From Albula goreensis (Eukaryota; Chordata; Actinopteri; Albuliformes; Albulidae), in assembly GCA_022829145.1 (NCBI GenBank), contig CM040744.1, positions 15,863,218 to 15,927,217 on the forward strand: a stretch of DNA of 64,000 bases. The letters are read 5' to 3'. Positions 37,248 to 48,970 of the stretch are shown here, one piece after another. How positions within the stretch are numbered: the stretch's first letter is position 1; each line of letters starts with the position of its first letter. A program made the translations under genes and the position numbers. A model generated the notes under the pieces. That model was not told the origin of the DNA and did not search any database. It saw only the letters and a list, made by a program, of their open reading frames with translations.

Positions 37248-37378
37248 AAGGAGGAGTACTGATGTAGCATCAGTTTAGCCTTTTTAGTACAGAATGGATA
37301 AGATTGGAATATGGGTGGTGGAAACCTGATCCTAGATCAGTGCACTAACTATCTAAAGCTTTATGAATACAGGCCCTG
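37248..37378. mobile_element. Palindromic MITE-like repeat, copy 2
   Basis: The left end tactgatgtagcatcagttt and the right end cctgatcctagatcagtgca are inverted relatives, with the shared interior agaatggataagatt. Then comes tttatgaatacaggccctgg, also part of the family. Compare the copies at 13975 and 40319. Confidence 0.65.
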
Positions 37379-37620
37379 GTCCCTCTCATTGATTGGATTG
37401 AGGAATTTTGGTTGATTTGGGTGGTGGGGGCAGTCTGCGGAACCCACTGGGGATCAGAGACAGGGCAGGTAGGGAGGTGACCTTCCACTAGGCTGGCCGC
37501 TGAAGCACCAAGGTCAATGCATTTTTTGGCCACGGGATTGCCAGAGAGCACCTATCAGGCCTATGTGCCATCCTATTGGTTAAGTTCAGTGTTGGACTAA
37601 AGGTTTTCTTTCTCTCACAG

Positions 37621-37714
37621 AGCTTGTGGAGGTCCTTCCACAACCTGAAAGATGTGGGCGTGGTCCAGGTGAAGGTCATTCGAGCCGAGGGCCTTATGGC
37701 AGCTGATGTCACAG
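37621..37714 (+). CDS. mctp1: mctp1 exon 8: start of C2 domain 3
   Basis: This 94-nt exon follows tttctctcacag and ends with one base of a Gly codon before gtgaaa. It encodes window residues 287-317: SLWRSFHNLKDVG, the first strand VVQVKVIRAEGLMAADVT and the beginning of Ca2+ loop 1. The aspartate of AADVTG is the first loop-1 ligand. VKVIRAEGLMAADVTG is nearly invariant in vertebrate MCTP1, while MCTP2 differs here. The phase-1 exit matches exon 9. Confidence 0.97.
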
Positions 37715-40318
37715 GTGAAAACCTCACACAACTACACTCATTTTCAATAACATTTGAGTTTATTATTGTATTGATTTATCAGACATCCTGCAAGTTACAC
37801 AGTAAACAAGGACCAGAACACACAATGGCATGAAGACACAGAGGCACATTCACATACACACAATGTACACACGCACACACGCACCAAGACAAATAACAAA
37901 TACGCATACATTACAAAGAAAGAAGAGAGGCATTTTTTAGCATCCTGTAAAATTAACAAGTGAGTGAGGTTAATTATATTCTTCATCATTCTGTAATATG
38001 AAAAGGTACCATTGTCTGGCTGTTACTATATTTGCCTTTTTTATTTAGCTGTTAAGAGGCATAATTTAACAGTCTCACCGAGAGTGACAGATAAGTAAAC
38101 CAAAACAGCCAGTGAGCTGGATCCTGAAATAGTCACAACAAACATTTGTTTTTACTCTTCTGTAAATCCTCCAGTCAGACATGAAATACTCCAAAACATT
38201 TCTCTCAGATGCTCATTTCTCCACAAATTCTCAGTTTTAATTAGGTCTACAGTGGACAGGCCTACTTTTCGTAATATATATTATCTACTTGAAAACAACT
38301 GAGGGTAAATATAGCAAATTTAGCCTTATTCACCAGCAAAGACAAATATTACATTAACAGAATTGTGCTGGGTCATTCATTTTTTCAGTGTCAGTGCCCA
38401 GACGAGAAATAGAAGTGGGGAGGGTGTCTGGCACAGAGCAGATTTCGCTTGGATTTGATGTTTAAAAATGTTTTTAAAATCCCACAGAAACCCCACGACC
38501 TCATTTCAGAAAAGCATCCCTCAATCTGAATTTCAATTCATAGTTATTAGCTCTTCCATTACTCTTGGAAAGTTTGTTCCATGTATACCAGCTAAGGACA
38601 ACCCAGCTGGCAGCGTATAAAGCATATAACTGGGTAGCATGTTTTTTTTCTCTTACAACTTGAACGGCAGTGCCAGCAACTCTGCTCGATTGTTTCGGCG
38701 ATACGGAGCACATTAAGAGAGTGTCCCTCTGTGCGATCTCAAAAGAAACTTTTCTCTCCTCCTCCCTCTCCATCCCTTAATTGAAGGTATTTTTAACCAC
38801 CCTTTGTTTCGACACATTCAGTTTGAAACACGCGGTATTAGCTTTCCTTGAATACAAGGGCAGCTCAAAAGCATTTTTCTCAATGAGTCGGTTTACAAAA
38901 AGAAAGAGAAAATAGAAAAGAGAAAAAAGCATAAATTGGGTTTTAATGGAACCCTGGATCCATTCACTTTGTACTAGTTCAGGGGAGCTTTGTCCCATGC
39001 TGAATGCCACCAGTGAGACCACAGCCCTAATGAACTGTTGATTGTAGATGGGCCCTTTTATTGTGTCTTTCTTTGGCAAGGCTGTTGAGTGTGAAAAGGG
39101 CCTCAGCGCTGGGCAGGGCCGGCACTGGACAGAGGAGGTTAATGACTCTAATAAAGAGATTAGCTGTAGCAGTTAGAACTGGGGCGTGGACCTGCCACAC
39201 ACCTTGGGTGTGTTGAGATGGGGAGGAGTGTGGTGCAGGGGTGGGTGGGGGTGTTTGTAGCCTGGGAAAGGATGGGCATTTTTTCTTTGTGTCTGTGAAC
39301 AAAAAGGTGGCTGGCATGTGCGCAGTTGTTGATATTCTGATATTGCCCTCACCACCAACTCTCCTCTAGTCTGTGTACACCTGTCCTATGCCTTATATAG
39401 CTCCTTTAAGCCATACAAGTCCTGTAAGTTTTTTTTTTTTTTAACCAAGGTAACATGTACTCTTCCTGCGGTACACAAATATATAAAACAGAATTAAAAA
39501 AACAACCCCCCCCCCCAACATGGCCAGACATTAATAAAAGATCAAATACATTTTTGAGAGTGAGGAAGTTTGCATTTATTATTGCATTTTGTATTGCATG
39601 TCTATGTGAGAAATAAAAACACATTCACCACATACCTGAAATGCAATGAAATATAATAATATATTTTGTTATTTCCTGAAAAGCTGTCTGTCTTGAAATT
39701 TGAGTTTGTTTCTTTGTGACAAGGATGATGGTATGGTGTTATGAATAAATAGCCCAAAAGCATTTCTTACATAGGGGTAGAGAATGAGGTTTCACTGAAA
39801 CAAAAATGGCAGAAATTGCCATATAATATCAGTTACTCAATAACATGGACCAATGACTGCACTGGCAGTGGAGAGAAAAACATTTTTGATTGGTTCAGAC
39901 AGTTAAATGATTGACAGCTGAGGGTTCATTACACCTCAGTTCAACTATCAATTTTGTACCGAAAATGCTTTAACACTGTAAAGACCACAGTGTGGTGTCG
40001 CATTGAGTGGAGCCCAGTAAGGCCTATCGCCGCTGGGAACAGTAACAGGAGAGATTACAGCAAAGATTAGCCTACAATAAAGACAAAATGAAAGAATTGG
40101 TTCCAATTAGAACTAATGAGTGTTTACATAACATGGATAACTATAAAAATGTGCTGCAACTGTGAAGATTTATATTGCAATTGGAGAACATCTCCAACAA
40201 TAAATCTTATCTAACCAGGCAGTCTAGCATGGGTACTTATAGCATGGGTACTCTATATTGACTGGCAGGTGTGCACAAAAATATTTTGATTTTATAAGAT
40301 ATGTTTGTGGGGGGGGGC

Positions 40319-40480
40319 TTGATCCTAGACCAGCACTGTGATTTCCATCCTGAATAAAGGGCCTGATCTAGGTTCAGTTCTACAGTTCATCTCATAATTG
40401 ATAATGTTAGTTCATGGGCAGGGGAAGGCCTGATGCTGGATCAGCACTCTTACTGTAATGCACTTTGTGAGTATGGGCTC
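40319..40480. mobile_element. Palindromic MITE-like repeat, copy 3 plus a partial copy
   Basis: A partial copy (cttgatcctagaccagcact, then tgaataaagggcc) is followed directly by a full one: cctgatctaggttcagttct, then tcataattgataatgtta, then gcctgatgctggatcagcac. It is the same family as at 13975 and 37248. The arrangement suggests insertion of one copy next to another, or a dimer. Confidence 0.65.
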
Positions 40481-41576
40481 TGATTGAACCCAGTCAGAGG
40501 GCGAGGGGGTGTCACACAGCATCAGGGACCCTGGGGCCACACTCTCTCTGGCTCCTGACAGATTTTGTCACCCCTGGGGTGGGGCAGTGGAATGATGGGG
40601 GGGGTCAGGATTGGTGCCCCTGTAGGCTAGAGCCCATTAGAGGCGACAGGGTGTCAAACTGGGACCCCAGGAGTCCCAATTAGAAAGCGTGTCATTGTGC
40701 TCGGAGCACGGCCGTCTCGCGCTAATGAAGCTACCGTGCGGCACTGACACTTACGACAAGAGAGATTAAAAAAATAATAACAACAATGAGATCTTAAACA
40801 ACCCTTTGGTTTTTTCTGCTTTTGGAGGGAAGGGTTGTCTTTTTTTTGCTGATGAATATCTCATGAGCTGTTTTTTTCTCACAATATATTTTGAGGCAAA
40901 TTAGTGATAAGAGCAGTGTGATATCTGATATTAGCCGTATAGTAGGGGAGCATGTCGTTCTCCGCGGTAGTGAAACCTGACAGATTCGCACAATGTTCAC
41001 GACAACCGTGACTAGCACATCATCTCTACTTATGGTTCACTTATTGGCCATGATGTATACTGAGAGAGTGAAGGTGAGGGGAAGAGAGGGAGAGAGAGAG
41101 AAGGAGAGGGAAGAGAGGTTGATCATTAGGAATTCTAAACCGAGGGGCATCGTTTTGATGGCTTGCCGCTCTGCTTACAAAACAGTCCGTTTGGCTGTCT
41201 TCTCCAGCAGGCTTTAATTAAGATGTGTTCAATGGCAGCCCCCCCTTCTGAACCATCGCCACCCTGCCCCCCCCCCCTCCCGCTGTGTCACAGCCCAGCA
41301 ATCACACACTCTCAGATGGTCCGGCCCGTGACTTTGACCTTGTGCGCGGGTCCGGCGTTCCCAGGGGAACGGGCCGCCTCATGAGCTCTGATTTCACACT
41401 CCTCCGCCGCCTCGCTGCCCCGCACAATGACAGGGAGACAAAGGCCTTCAGAGCCCGCCGCGCCGAGGGCTTGTTTCAATTGGAGAACTAGAGAGGTGTC
41501 AAGGAACAAGGTTATGGGCTACAGAACAGCGGCTTTTAATAAAGAGCTCACATTCTCCGGATTCGGGGGCCGCTCA

Positions 41577-41822
41577 GAAGAGCTCTCTCTCTTTCTCTCA
41601 CTTTCTCTCTCTAACTTGCTCTCTTTTTCCTCTCTCTATCCCACTGACTCTCAGCGTCTCTCACTTTTTCTCCCTCTCTCTCAATGATTTAATTCTTTCC
41701 CTCTCTGTCTCTCTCACTCATTCTTTTTCTCTCTCTTCTCCCTCCCTCTCTCCCACTCTGTCTGTCTCTCCCTGGCTCTCCTCATCTCTCTCTCTCTTTT
41801 TCCCTTGCTCATGCTCTTTCCC
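41577..41822. repeat. CT-rich polypyrimidine tract
   Basis: About 245 bp of (CT)n, (TTTCTC)n and related runs on the + strand. No coding value. Confidence 0.92.
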
Positions 41823-42684
41823 CCTCAACACAATTAATTGAGGCATTTATGTGGAGTGGCTCCACTCTGGCCAGCAGAATAAATGAAAATAGCCTTTAAA
41901 ACAAACACTGCATAACAATGTGGCTCTCAGCGAGACCCCAGCCCCCGGCGGCACCTCTGTGTGCAGCTCTCTGTGCCTGCTCAGGTGAACACAGGTCCTT
42001 CATTTACCACAGGCCCCAACAGACTGCGCGGTGGAGTGCTTCAGAAGAGTAGGCAAATGATGATCAGAAATAATGTCCATGGAGACATCTCCATATTGTT
42101 ATCTCTTATCTACCATTAACACTAGAACATAGCAGACCCCATAGCATAGAACAGGCCAACGGGCAGCTCAAAAGCGTGAGATCTACTTTGCTTTGCTATC
42201 CGACTGAAAATTTCCCAGCATAACAACAGAGGTGCCTTGCCAGAGCTCCTTGAGCCATGCACTGCAGAAGGCTACTGTTTGTCTAAGAGGGCTTTTTTTG
42301 GTCATTTTTCTCATTGAGTCAAATTACATGAGCCAGAAAGTGGTCCTGGCAAAGGAGCATTGCTGTAGTGCCATAAGCATAGTTTATAGTTTGTATCGTT
42401 AAGTTTTCCTTTAGATGAAGTAATCTGTATATCCTTGGTATATACCTTGTATATACCAGGCTAGATTCTTAGTAATTCATGATGTTGATTAAAACCTGAA
42501 TATTTAGTTGGACATACGAGGACAAGATTCTAACACCAGAAGATTGTCCTTTCTGTCAGTGTACTAAGTATGACAAAACTATGCGATGTTTTGAACTAAA
42601 CCTATGTTTTTGAGCAACTACCCTTACTGTTATTTCTCTTACCAGCACAAAGAAAAAAAAAATTATTCTTATTATAAAAGAATA

Positions 42685-43005
42685 CAGGGGGTCCTCGGGT
42701 TACGATGATCTCGAGTTATGACGGTTTCGTGGTCATGATGCACTCCCATAAATTACTTAAAAAACCTAGTTTCAACCTAAGCGGTTTGGTTCGTAAATAC
42801 GACCACAGAAATAAAGATAAGAAATTGTTCTCTCTTTTTTTATTAATGTTTCATTTAATTCCTGTATTTATATGTCCTTCATGTGTTGTGTGTACAGTGT
42901 GAGTGGCTTAAGGTGTTAATATAGGTATAAATTCCGACTTGCGTTGAAAATCGGCTTACGTCAAGTCATAGGAATGGAACTCGTTCGTAAGTCGAGAACC
43001 CCCTG
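42685..43005. mobile_element. pogo/Tigger-like MITE with TA target duplication
   Basis: The element begins cagggggtcctcgggttacg and ends gttcgtaagtcgagaacccc plus ctg. The ends are imperfect inverted repeats (cagggggt.ctcg..ttacga). TA flanks both sides (42683-42684 and 43006-43007), as expected for Tc1/mariner/pogo insertion. Length is 321 bp. The terminal sequence is typical of Tigger-type nonautonomous elements. The interior codes for nothing recognisable; a 65-codon open frame inside is by chance. Confidence 0.88.
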
Positions 43006-43390
43006 TACAAAGAATTATTCACAAAGTTAAAATTAAGTTATGAGTATTTTATAAATTTATATAAAGGATTAATAATGTGCATTGCCATAGTTGTATGTAT
43101 ATTTTTATTTCAGTGTACAAATTGTATCCTAGCAGATTGATCCATACCCCATCAGTGCCCCAAAGATGAAGCGCTTAACAAGTTTAACTGTAGATCGATC
43201 AGCAATTTGTCATGTAAATCAGCTCAAAGAATGACACACTGAAACATAATTATGCCTCTTCTATTTATAACTTCTGCAGCAAGTCACATAATTGTATGTA
43301 TTGATTATGTTGGGCATTTAGAGAACCTTAAAGTTACCGCTTCTTCACATACTCACAGAGTACAAATGGAGCGCGTAGCACACACATGTC

Positions 43391-43532
43391 GATCCATCTA
43401 TCCATCGTCCATACCCACTTCATCCAGTGTGGGATCATGGGGGACTTGAGCCCCTCCAAGTACCAGCTGGGTGAAAGGCAGGCAGGGAGACACCCTGGAC
43501 AGTTCACCATTCCATTGCAGGGCTTCATCCAC
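43391..43532 (-). mobile_element. Fish interspersed repeat with a (GGAT)n-like tail (degenerate)
   Basis: The + strand reads gatccatctatccatcgtcc, then atacccacttcatccagtgt, then gggagacaccctggacagtt. This layout is a common fish repeat whose 3' tail is GGAT/GATG-rich, here in reverse orientation. A LINE 3'-end origin is likely but not proven. Confidence 0.5.
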
Positions 43533-44595
43533 GCATATATTTAATATAGAGAAGTTAGTTAGAATAACTATAACTATATATACCATCCATATCATCAATA
43601 TTGCCCACAAAACAAAATGTAATATTTCCAAAATTTGAATGATAGATTATTATCATGCTGAGTAGATGTGAATATTAGTATACACATCTGTTTATGCTGA
43701 ATGTATCGCAGTGTGTTGGGAAAACAGCTCAAACCACCATGGGTGTGTGAATGAGATTCTGTCATTTCTCTGTAGGACCTTAAATTCATTATTCACAGTG
43801 CAGTAAATGAGAATGGCTCCTGCAAACCTCGATCTCCTCGAAAACTGCCTGTGCTCATTACCCACTCTATTTCCCCTCTTCTTTTGCTTTTGTGTGCTGT
43901 TTTAATGCATTACTGAACCTTTCTGTCTGTGCTTCTCTTCTGAACCTTTCCTTTTTGGGCAAACATTGAACTGATCTCTTGATACAGTGTTTTTTTTTTT
44001 TTTTTTAGACCGAATAGTCAAATCAAATGTAAATTAATAAAAAATAATTTAAGAATTAGTCTTGCAACTTAGATTTACTTCTGTGTTGTGTTTGCGGTTT
44101 CTGTTTGCTTGCTAATATTGTACATTTTGACTGATGTCAAAAATATGAAATGGCTGTAAAATGGAAGCCCATTCCAGAGTAATGCAATGTTGTTTAGCCT
44201 GTGTGATTTCAGTCATTACTTACTTGATCAGCATTTCCATAATTGTGCACCATGGAAGTTAATATGCACATTAACCTCCCGCGTGACACCAGATCAATAT
44301 GTGCCAGAAATGGAAATGCGCGTGGATGGATTGATCACGGTGACATTTATTTAGTACATCAACTAAACACCCTGCTCCTGCCACAACATTTGGATAAACT
44401 CAGCTGAATCGATGGAACAGCGTGGTGCCCAGCGCATGTTCTGAGCTGATGAATAAATCATTCTGCACAAGCCTTTTTACCCAGCAATTTTTTTGTATAT
44501 TCACAAAGCCCTTACACCTTCCTTTTAGATTATACTTTTATATCCTTTCATTTTTAAGTTATTAAATGGAATACAGAAGGCTTTTACCATGGGAA

Positions 44596-44703
<108 letters not shown>

Positions 44704-45908
44704 CATATGTGAGAGAAAGGGAACAAACAATGAAAATGTTCCCGATTGTTTGGATGAAAGTAAAGATCAAAGCTGGAATATTAGTTTGTTGTTAAAAATG
44801 ATTTTTTGGATGAGCTACAGCTCTTTCATTTTACAAAGGAGCATTTAGATATTTCTTTACTGTATTTAGGGCATTGTCTTTCATTAATATGCTGCACTAT
44901 TATATTGGATGCAAACACATTGCTTTATGTGGGATTTTTTTAGGCTTTCTGCTTAAATTTACATTTTGGAAATATTTTTTTAAAAAATTTGAACTTGTTG
45001 AATGTTCCTTTTACAGTTGAAGAAGGCCGACCCCTCCCCTCATCACCTAGAACAAAGAACACACAAACAAAACAAAAAAGTAAAATCTTCATGACCTGTT
45101 ATTCTGTTTTGATGGTGGCAAAAGCATTTTTCATGCCTCATCTGTACTGGCTGTTCTGTCATAGCCTTTTACTTTTAGTATTATGTGAACTGATTGTTGT
45201 AATCATGAAGAGAAACATCTTCCCTGCGAGTCATCCCTAACAAGTGAGCACAATGGTTTCTCTAGGGAAAAATACCCCCAACAGGTAAATCCTGTTCACC
45301 AGAATCACATGTGAAATTTGTTAGTGTGTTTCAGGCCCAAAAAATACATGCACTTTTTTATGAACTTTCTTTCTCTTGTCTGGTAAACTCAGGCTTGTCA
45401 TTCCAGACCCAGTTCCTTCAACTGTAATAAATAAAAGTAGGCACACATCCATGTCCATGGACATCATCTTTAGCATATTGTTTTTTTCCTGCTGCCACAT
45501 CTTCGAGGAGTGTGTCCGCACATGTGTGTCTTTCTCCACCAGAGACGATATCCTCTGCCTCCGTGCGATAGCACCGAGGGCAGAGTTACTCAAGAGCTTA
45601 TCTCACACTGTCCAAATGCGCCGGGAAACGATACCCGCGTGCTGTAATACATATATAAAATAATTATAATAATGATAAATTTCAGCTTAGCCCAGTGTCT
45701 TGTCAGGGGCTTTAGAAGGTTGTAATTTCTTTCCTCATACCTGTCCTTATACTTCTTTATCTTGGGGGGAACGGCAGGGCGGCTCAGGGCCGATGTTTTC
45801 TTCCTGCCACAGGATTAAGAGGGAGTAAATAAAGAGGAAGGAGAGGAGTGATAACATTAATACCTCTGTCTTTATCTGCTTCTCCTTTTTTTCTCCCGCC
45901 CCTCGTAG

Positions 45909-46011
45909 GCAAGAGTGACCCCTTCTGCGTGGTCGAGCTGAGCAACGACCGTCTGCAGACGCACACCGTCTACAAGAATCTCAACCCGGAGTGGAACAAG
46001 GTCTTCACCTT
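45909..46011 (+). CDS. mctp1: mctp1 exon 9: C2 domain 3, loop 1 to strand 5
   Basis: This 103-nt exon follows cccctcgtag. Its first two bases complete the Gly codon, and it ends with TT of a Phe codon before gtgagt. It encodes window residues 318-351, [20 protein letters not shown] and [14 protein letters not shown], plus the split Phe. KSDPF gives the second loop-1 aspartate, and NPEWNK is the C2 signature strand. It is nearly identical to vertebrate MCTP1; part is shared with MCTP2. Confidence 0.97.
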
Positions 46012-47725
46012 GTGAGTGCCCCCTGCCCTTCATGGCGGTGGCTCTGGGCTTGGGGTTGACCGCAATCTCGCGCCAGCCTTTGTTTTTCCCTGATGTATCT
46101 GTCTGTTCAGCATTGTGGCCATAAATGGAGAAATGGTCGCCACTTAGGTGGAAAAACCTGGATAACATTGTTTTAATGAATATATTAATTGATAATAACT
46201 GCCATTTAAGTTTAAGCAAAGGCTTTTAGTACATTTTAATATTTTCTTTAAGAAAGGTGTGCCATTCTAAAATAAACAAACCTGTGTAAAGATGGGCCAA
46301 CATTGCTGTTAGAAAAACTCACCAGTCACTTTGTAAAATAAAAATTAATTCATGTGACTTATTAATATTACCTAATAATCACAGGCTATATTTGGAAGGA
46401 CAGTGCTTTTTTCATTGTAGTCTTGTCATCTGCTCTGATTGAGCTGCACATTGCACCTAATCTGTTTCTATTTTTGTGAGCGTCATTATTTGTAATGTGA
46501 GGAAAAAATTTAGTTTTTTTTATTGTCATCATTATTGAAAGCAGTAATTTTAATGATGGTTCAGTGCCATTTTCCCTCAGCTTTATGTGAGCAATTGTAT
46601 CTTTTGTCTCACAAAGCAATTGCATTGGCAGAGTGCAGTGATTTTTTTTTGAACATTACAGGAACAGTTCTTTTTGATTTGCTTTGATCTTGCCTAATGC
46701 AGCTGGAGGTGCAGAAAGTCTTCTTTGAGATAATAAATTTATGCAGACCAATTGTGTTCCCTCTCTTTACCACTGAAGATTAAATTGTTAATTTTGCAAT
46801 TAATTGAAATATTGGCTATGTACAGTATTGTTAAAAAAGGTGAGAGCAAGAGCAAGGTTTTGAGAAACATGTGATGTACATTGCTTTTGATTTATCTTCT
46901 GTTTCTTCAGAAGTCTTAATGTGCTCCTTGTAGTGATTGTTGTAATACACACATTCAGATATTATGTTAGAATACATGCATTGAAGTTTCATATTGGGTT
47001 CCTGATGGACATATGTAACAGCTAATAGATTCACTGTGTTGTATTTAATAAGCAAAGACTGCTCTACATATAAATAATTAAATAGCATTATGCACATCAT
47101 AACCTGACTGCCTCATTATCAATGTGTTTTTATACGCCAAGGTAATTTGTAGCATTCAGGTGTTATAGCAGTGAAATAAATTATGAGAAATGTAATAAGA
47201 TATGATATGAATGGACAAGAATAACAATATAGGTCTGTGTATGAGAGGGATTTTAATGTTTTAGACTAATACTTCTTACAGCTGCATCTCACCATACTTT
47301 GTTCCTTGCGTAGTAATAATAATAATAATAATAATTTATACAATATTGACAGTAACCATTTTTTCATGGATTATTTCTTTGACATAACTGACACAATTCA
47401 TCATGTTCTGTTTAAGATTTGAATAGTGGAAGTTCATTTGTGAATTCCCATGGAAAGTACAGTAATCTCGTCTACCACTGAGCTCTGGTTTCTTTAAGAA
47501 TAACCTCAATTTCCTTCATTAGAGCTCTCCACAGTAGCCTACTTTTCAAAGATAGCATTTCGGAGAGAATTACTCCTCTGTTTTTTCACACTTTGCACTC
47601 TCTATGGTCAGACACAAACCATTAAATGCATTAATTTAGTCTGGACTTTAACGATCCCAGAGATGTTTATTTTTAGTCATTGATAACCACCTCTTTCTGT
47701 CTATTCTCCTCCTCCCATTAACCAG
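46012..47725 (+). other. Intron 9 (1.7 kb)
   Basis: GT-AG intron in phase 2, AT-rich. It holds a (TAA)n run at 47313-47336. No other feature was identified. Confidence 0.88.
47313..47336. repeat. (TAA)n microsatellite
   Basis: About eight TAA/ATA units. Confidence 0.93.
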
Positions 47726-47828
47726 CAATGTGAAAGACATCCATTCAGTGCTGGAAGTTACAGTCTATGATGAAGATCGAGACCGAAGTGCGGACTTCCT
47801 GGGCAAAGTGGCCATCCCCTTACTAAAT
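47726..47828 (+). CDS. mctp1: mctp1 exon 10: C2 domain 3, Ca2+ loop 3
   Basis: This 103-nt exon follows cattaaccag. Its first base completes the Phe codon, and it ends in phase 0 before gtgagc. It encodes window residues 352-386: [20 protein letters not shown] then [15 protein letters not shown]. Loop 3 ([10 protein letters not shown]) keeps all acidic residues for Ca2+ binding. The open frame continues past the donor into an AT repeat; the splice is set by the gtgagc donor and the match of exon 11 (IQNGE) to the family. Confidence 0.97.
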
Positions 47829-47901
47829 GTGAGCCTCGATCGGTCTCTTCTTTTTCACAAACGACTTCATTTCACAAGTCAACAAATGAAAAAATTAAAG
47901 G

Positions 47902-47969
<68 letters not shown>

Positions 47970-48360
47970 TTTTTTATATTAGAAAAAACCATCAGCTTAC
48001 CAGTTCTATGACCTGAGATTTTATGATCGTAACACAAAGAGAGGGAGAAAGAGAAAGAACAAGAAATAGAGAGACAGACAGAGCAGAGAGGAGTGAGAGA
48101 GAGAGGGAGAGAGAATGTGAGCGAGAACAGGAAAAAAACGAAAAGAATAAGAAGCATAATGCATACTCTCAAGCTGATTCCCCAGGATAGTTAATTTCTC
48201 CCTGACACTGGTCCTCTGGTAATGAACAGGTACTTGTCAGAGTTGCCACAGTTGTTTTGGGTTCTCTGTCAGATCCAGCAGCTGGGGGTCAAAGGTCGGG
48301 GAGGGAGTGTATTCAGCTGGGTATTGGGAGACAGACGGCTGTCATGTCCTCTTCCCGCAG
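47829..48360 (+). other. Intron 10 (532 bp)
   Basis: GT-AG intron in phase 0. It contains a (TA)29 microsatellite and a GA-rich stretch (48036-48120). Confidence 0.92.
47905..47962. repeat. (TA)29 microsatellite
   Basis: A 58-bp pure TA run, self-complementary, 76 bp after the exon 10 donor. Confidence 0.97.
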
Positions 48361-48462
48361 ATTCAAAATGGTGAACGGAAAGCTTACGCCTTGAAAAACA
48401 AGGAGCTGACAGGGCCAACAAAGGGGGTCATCTTTCTTGAAATAGACGTGATTTTTAATGCT
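48361..48462 (+). CDS. mctp1: mctp1 exon 11: end of C2 domain 3
   Basis: This 102-nt exon lies between cttcccgcag and gtaagt, in phase 0 at both ends. It encodes window residues 387-420: IQNGERKAYALKNKELTG, then PTKGVIFLEIDVIFNA. The strand GVIFLEIDVIFN closes C2 domain 3. The GPTKGVI segment is typical of MCTP1; MCTP2 has a different sequence here. Confidence 0.97.
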
Positions 48463-48895
48463 GTAAGTCTTTCTTTCTTCTTCTCCTCCTTTTTTCCTTA
48501 TTTTTCCCTCCACTTCAGTGCTGTCGCCGTCCATCTCTCCCTCGTCCCCGTTTTTTTTTTTTTTTTTTTTTGTAATTACCAAAGACGAGCGAGCTTCCTG
48601 GAATCGCCTTTGTTTGTGACTGTGGCGAATGTGCCTGCATGCGTCTCTGCCGCCATTTTAGTACCATGAGCAAGTGAGAGAACACCGTGCCTGCGTATGG
48701 CTTATAGGAAGATCAATCCATCTCATCATAAACCATTATTCTATGTATATATGCAGCTTTAATTTCGGTGATGCATCTCTGTTATGCTATGCATTAACAA
48801 TTTATATTATGAATTAGAATGCCTATCTCATATTTAAATGTTGTTTTAAATTCAGCCTCCTTATTTTAATATTTTGTTCAATTTTTCCCCAACAG
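48463..48895 (+). other. Intron 11 (433 bp)
   Basis: GT-AG intron in phase 0. A T20 homopolymer lies at 48551-48570. No other feature. Confidence 0.92.
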
Positions 48896-48970
48896 GTGAA
48901 AGCTGGTCTCAGAACCTTGATACCAATAGAACAGAAATACATCGAAGAAGAGCCCAAAGTCTCTAAACAG
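48896..48970 (+). CDS. mctp1: mctp1 exon 12: linker between C2 domain 3 and the membrane region
   Basis: This 75-nt exon lies between ttccccaacag and gtaact, in phase 0 at both ends. It encodes window residues 421-445: VKAGLRTLIPIEQKYIEEE, then PKVSKQ. It matches the MCTP1 juxtamembrane segment VKASLRTLIPKEQKYIEEE with few changes. Skipping would keep the frame. Confidence 0.95.

Larger units (their letters stand above)
28418..37620 (+). other. Intron 7 (9.2 kb)
   Basis: GT-AG intron in phase 0. It holds a SINE copy just after the donor (28476-28718), TG/GA microsatellites (30643, 30937, 32511-32930, 33693), G-rich tracts (31376, 34111, 36055) and a C-rich tract (36632). There is a strong decoy acceptor (32934) and a palindromic MITE copy (37248-37378). 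Unique, complex blocks at 29400-29680, 31570-31870, 32215-32460 and 33880-33970 may be conserved noncoding sequence. No open frame here has a recognisable domain. Confidence 0.82.
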
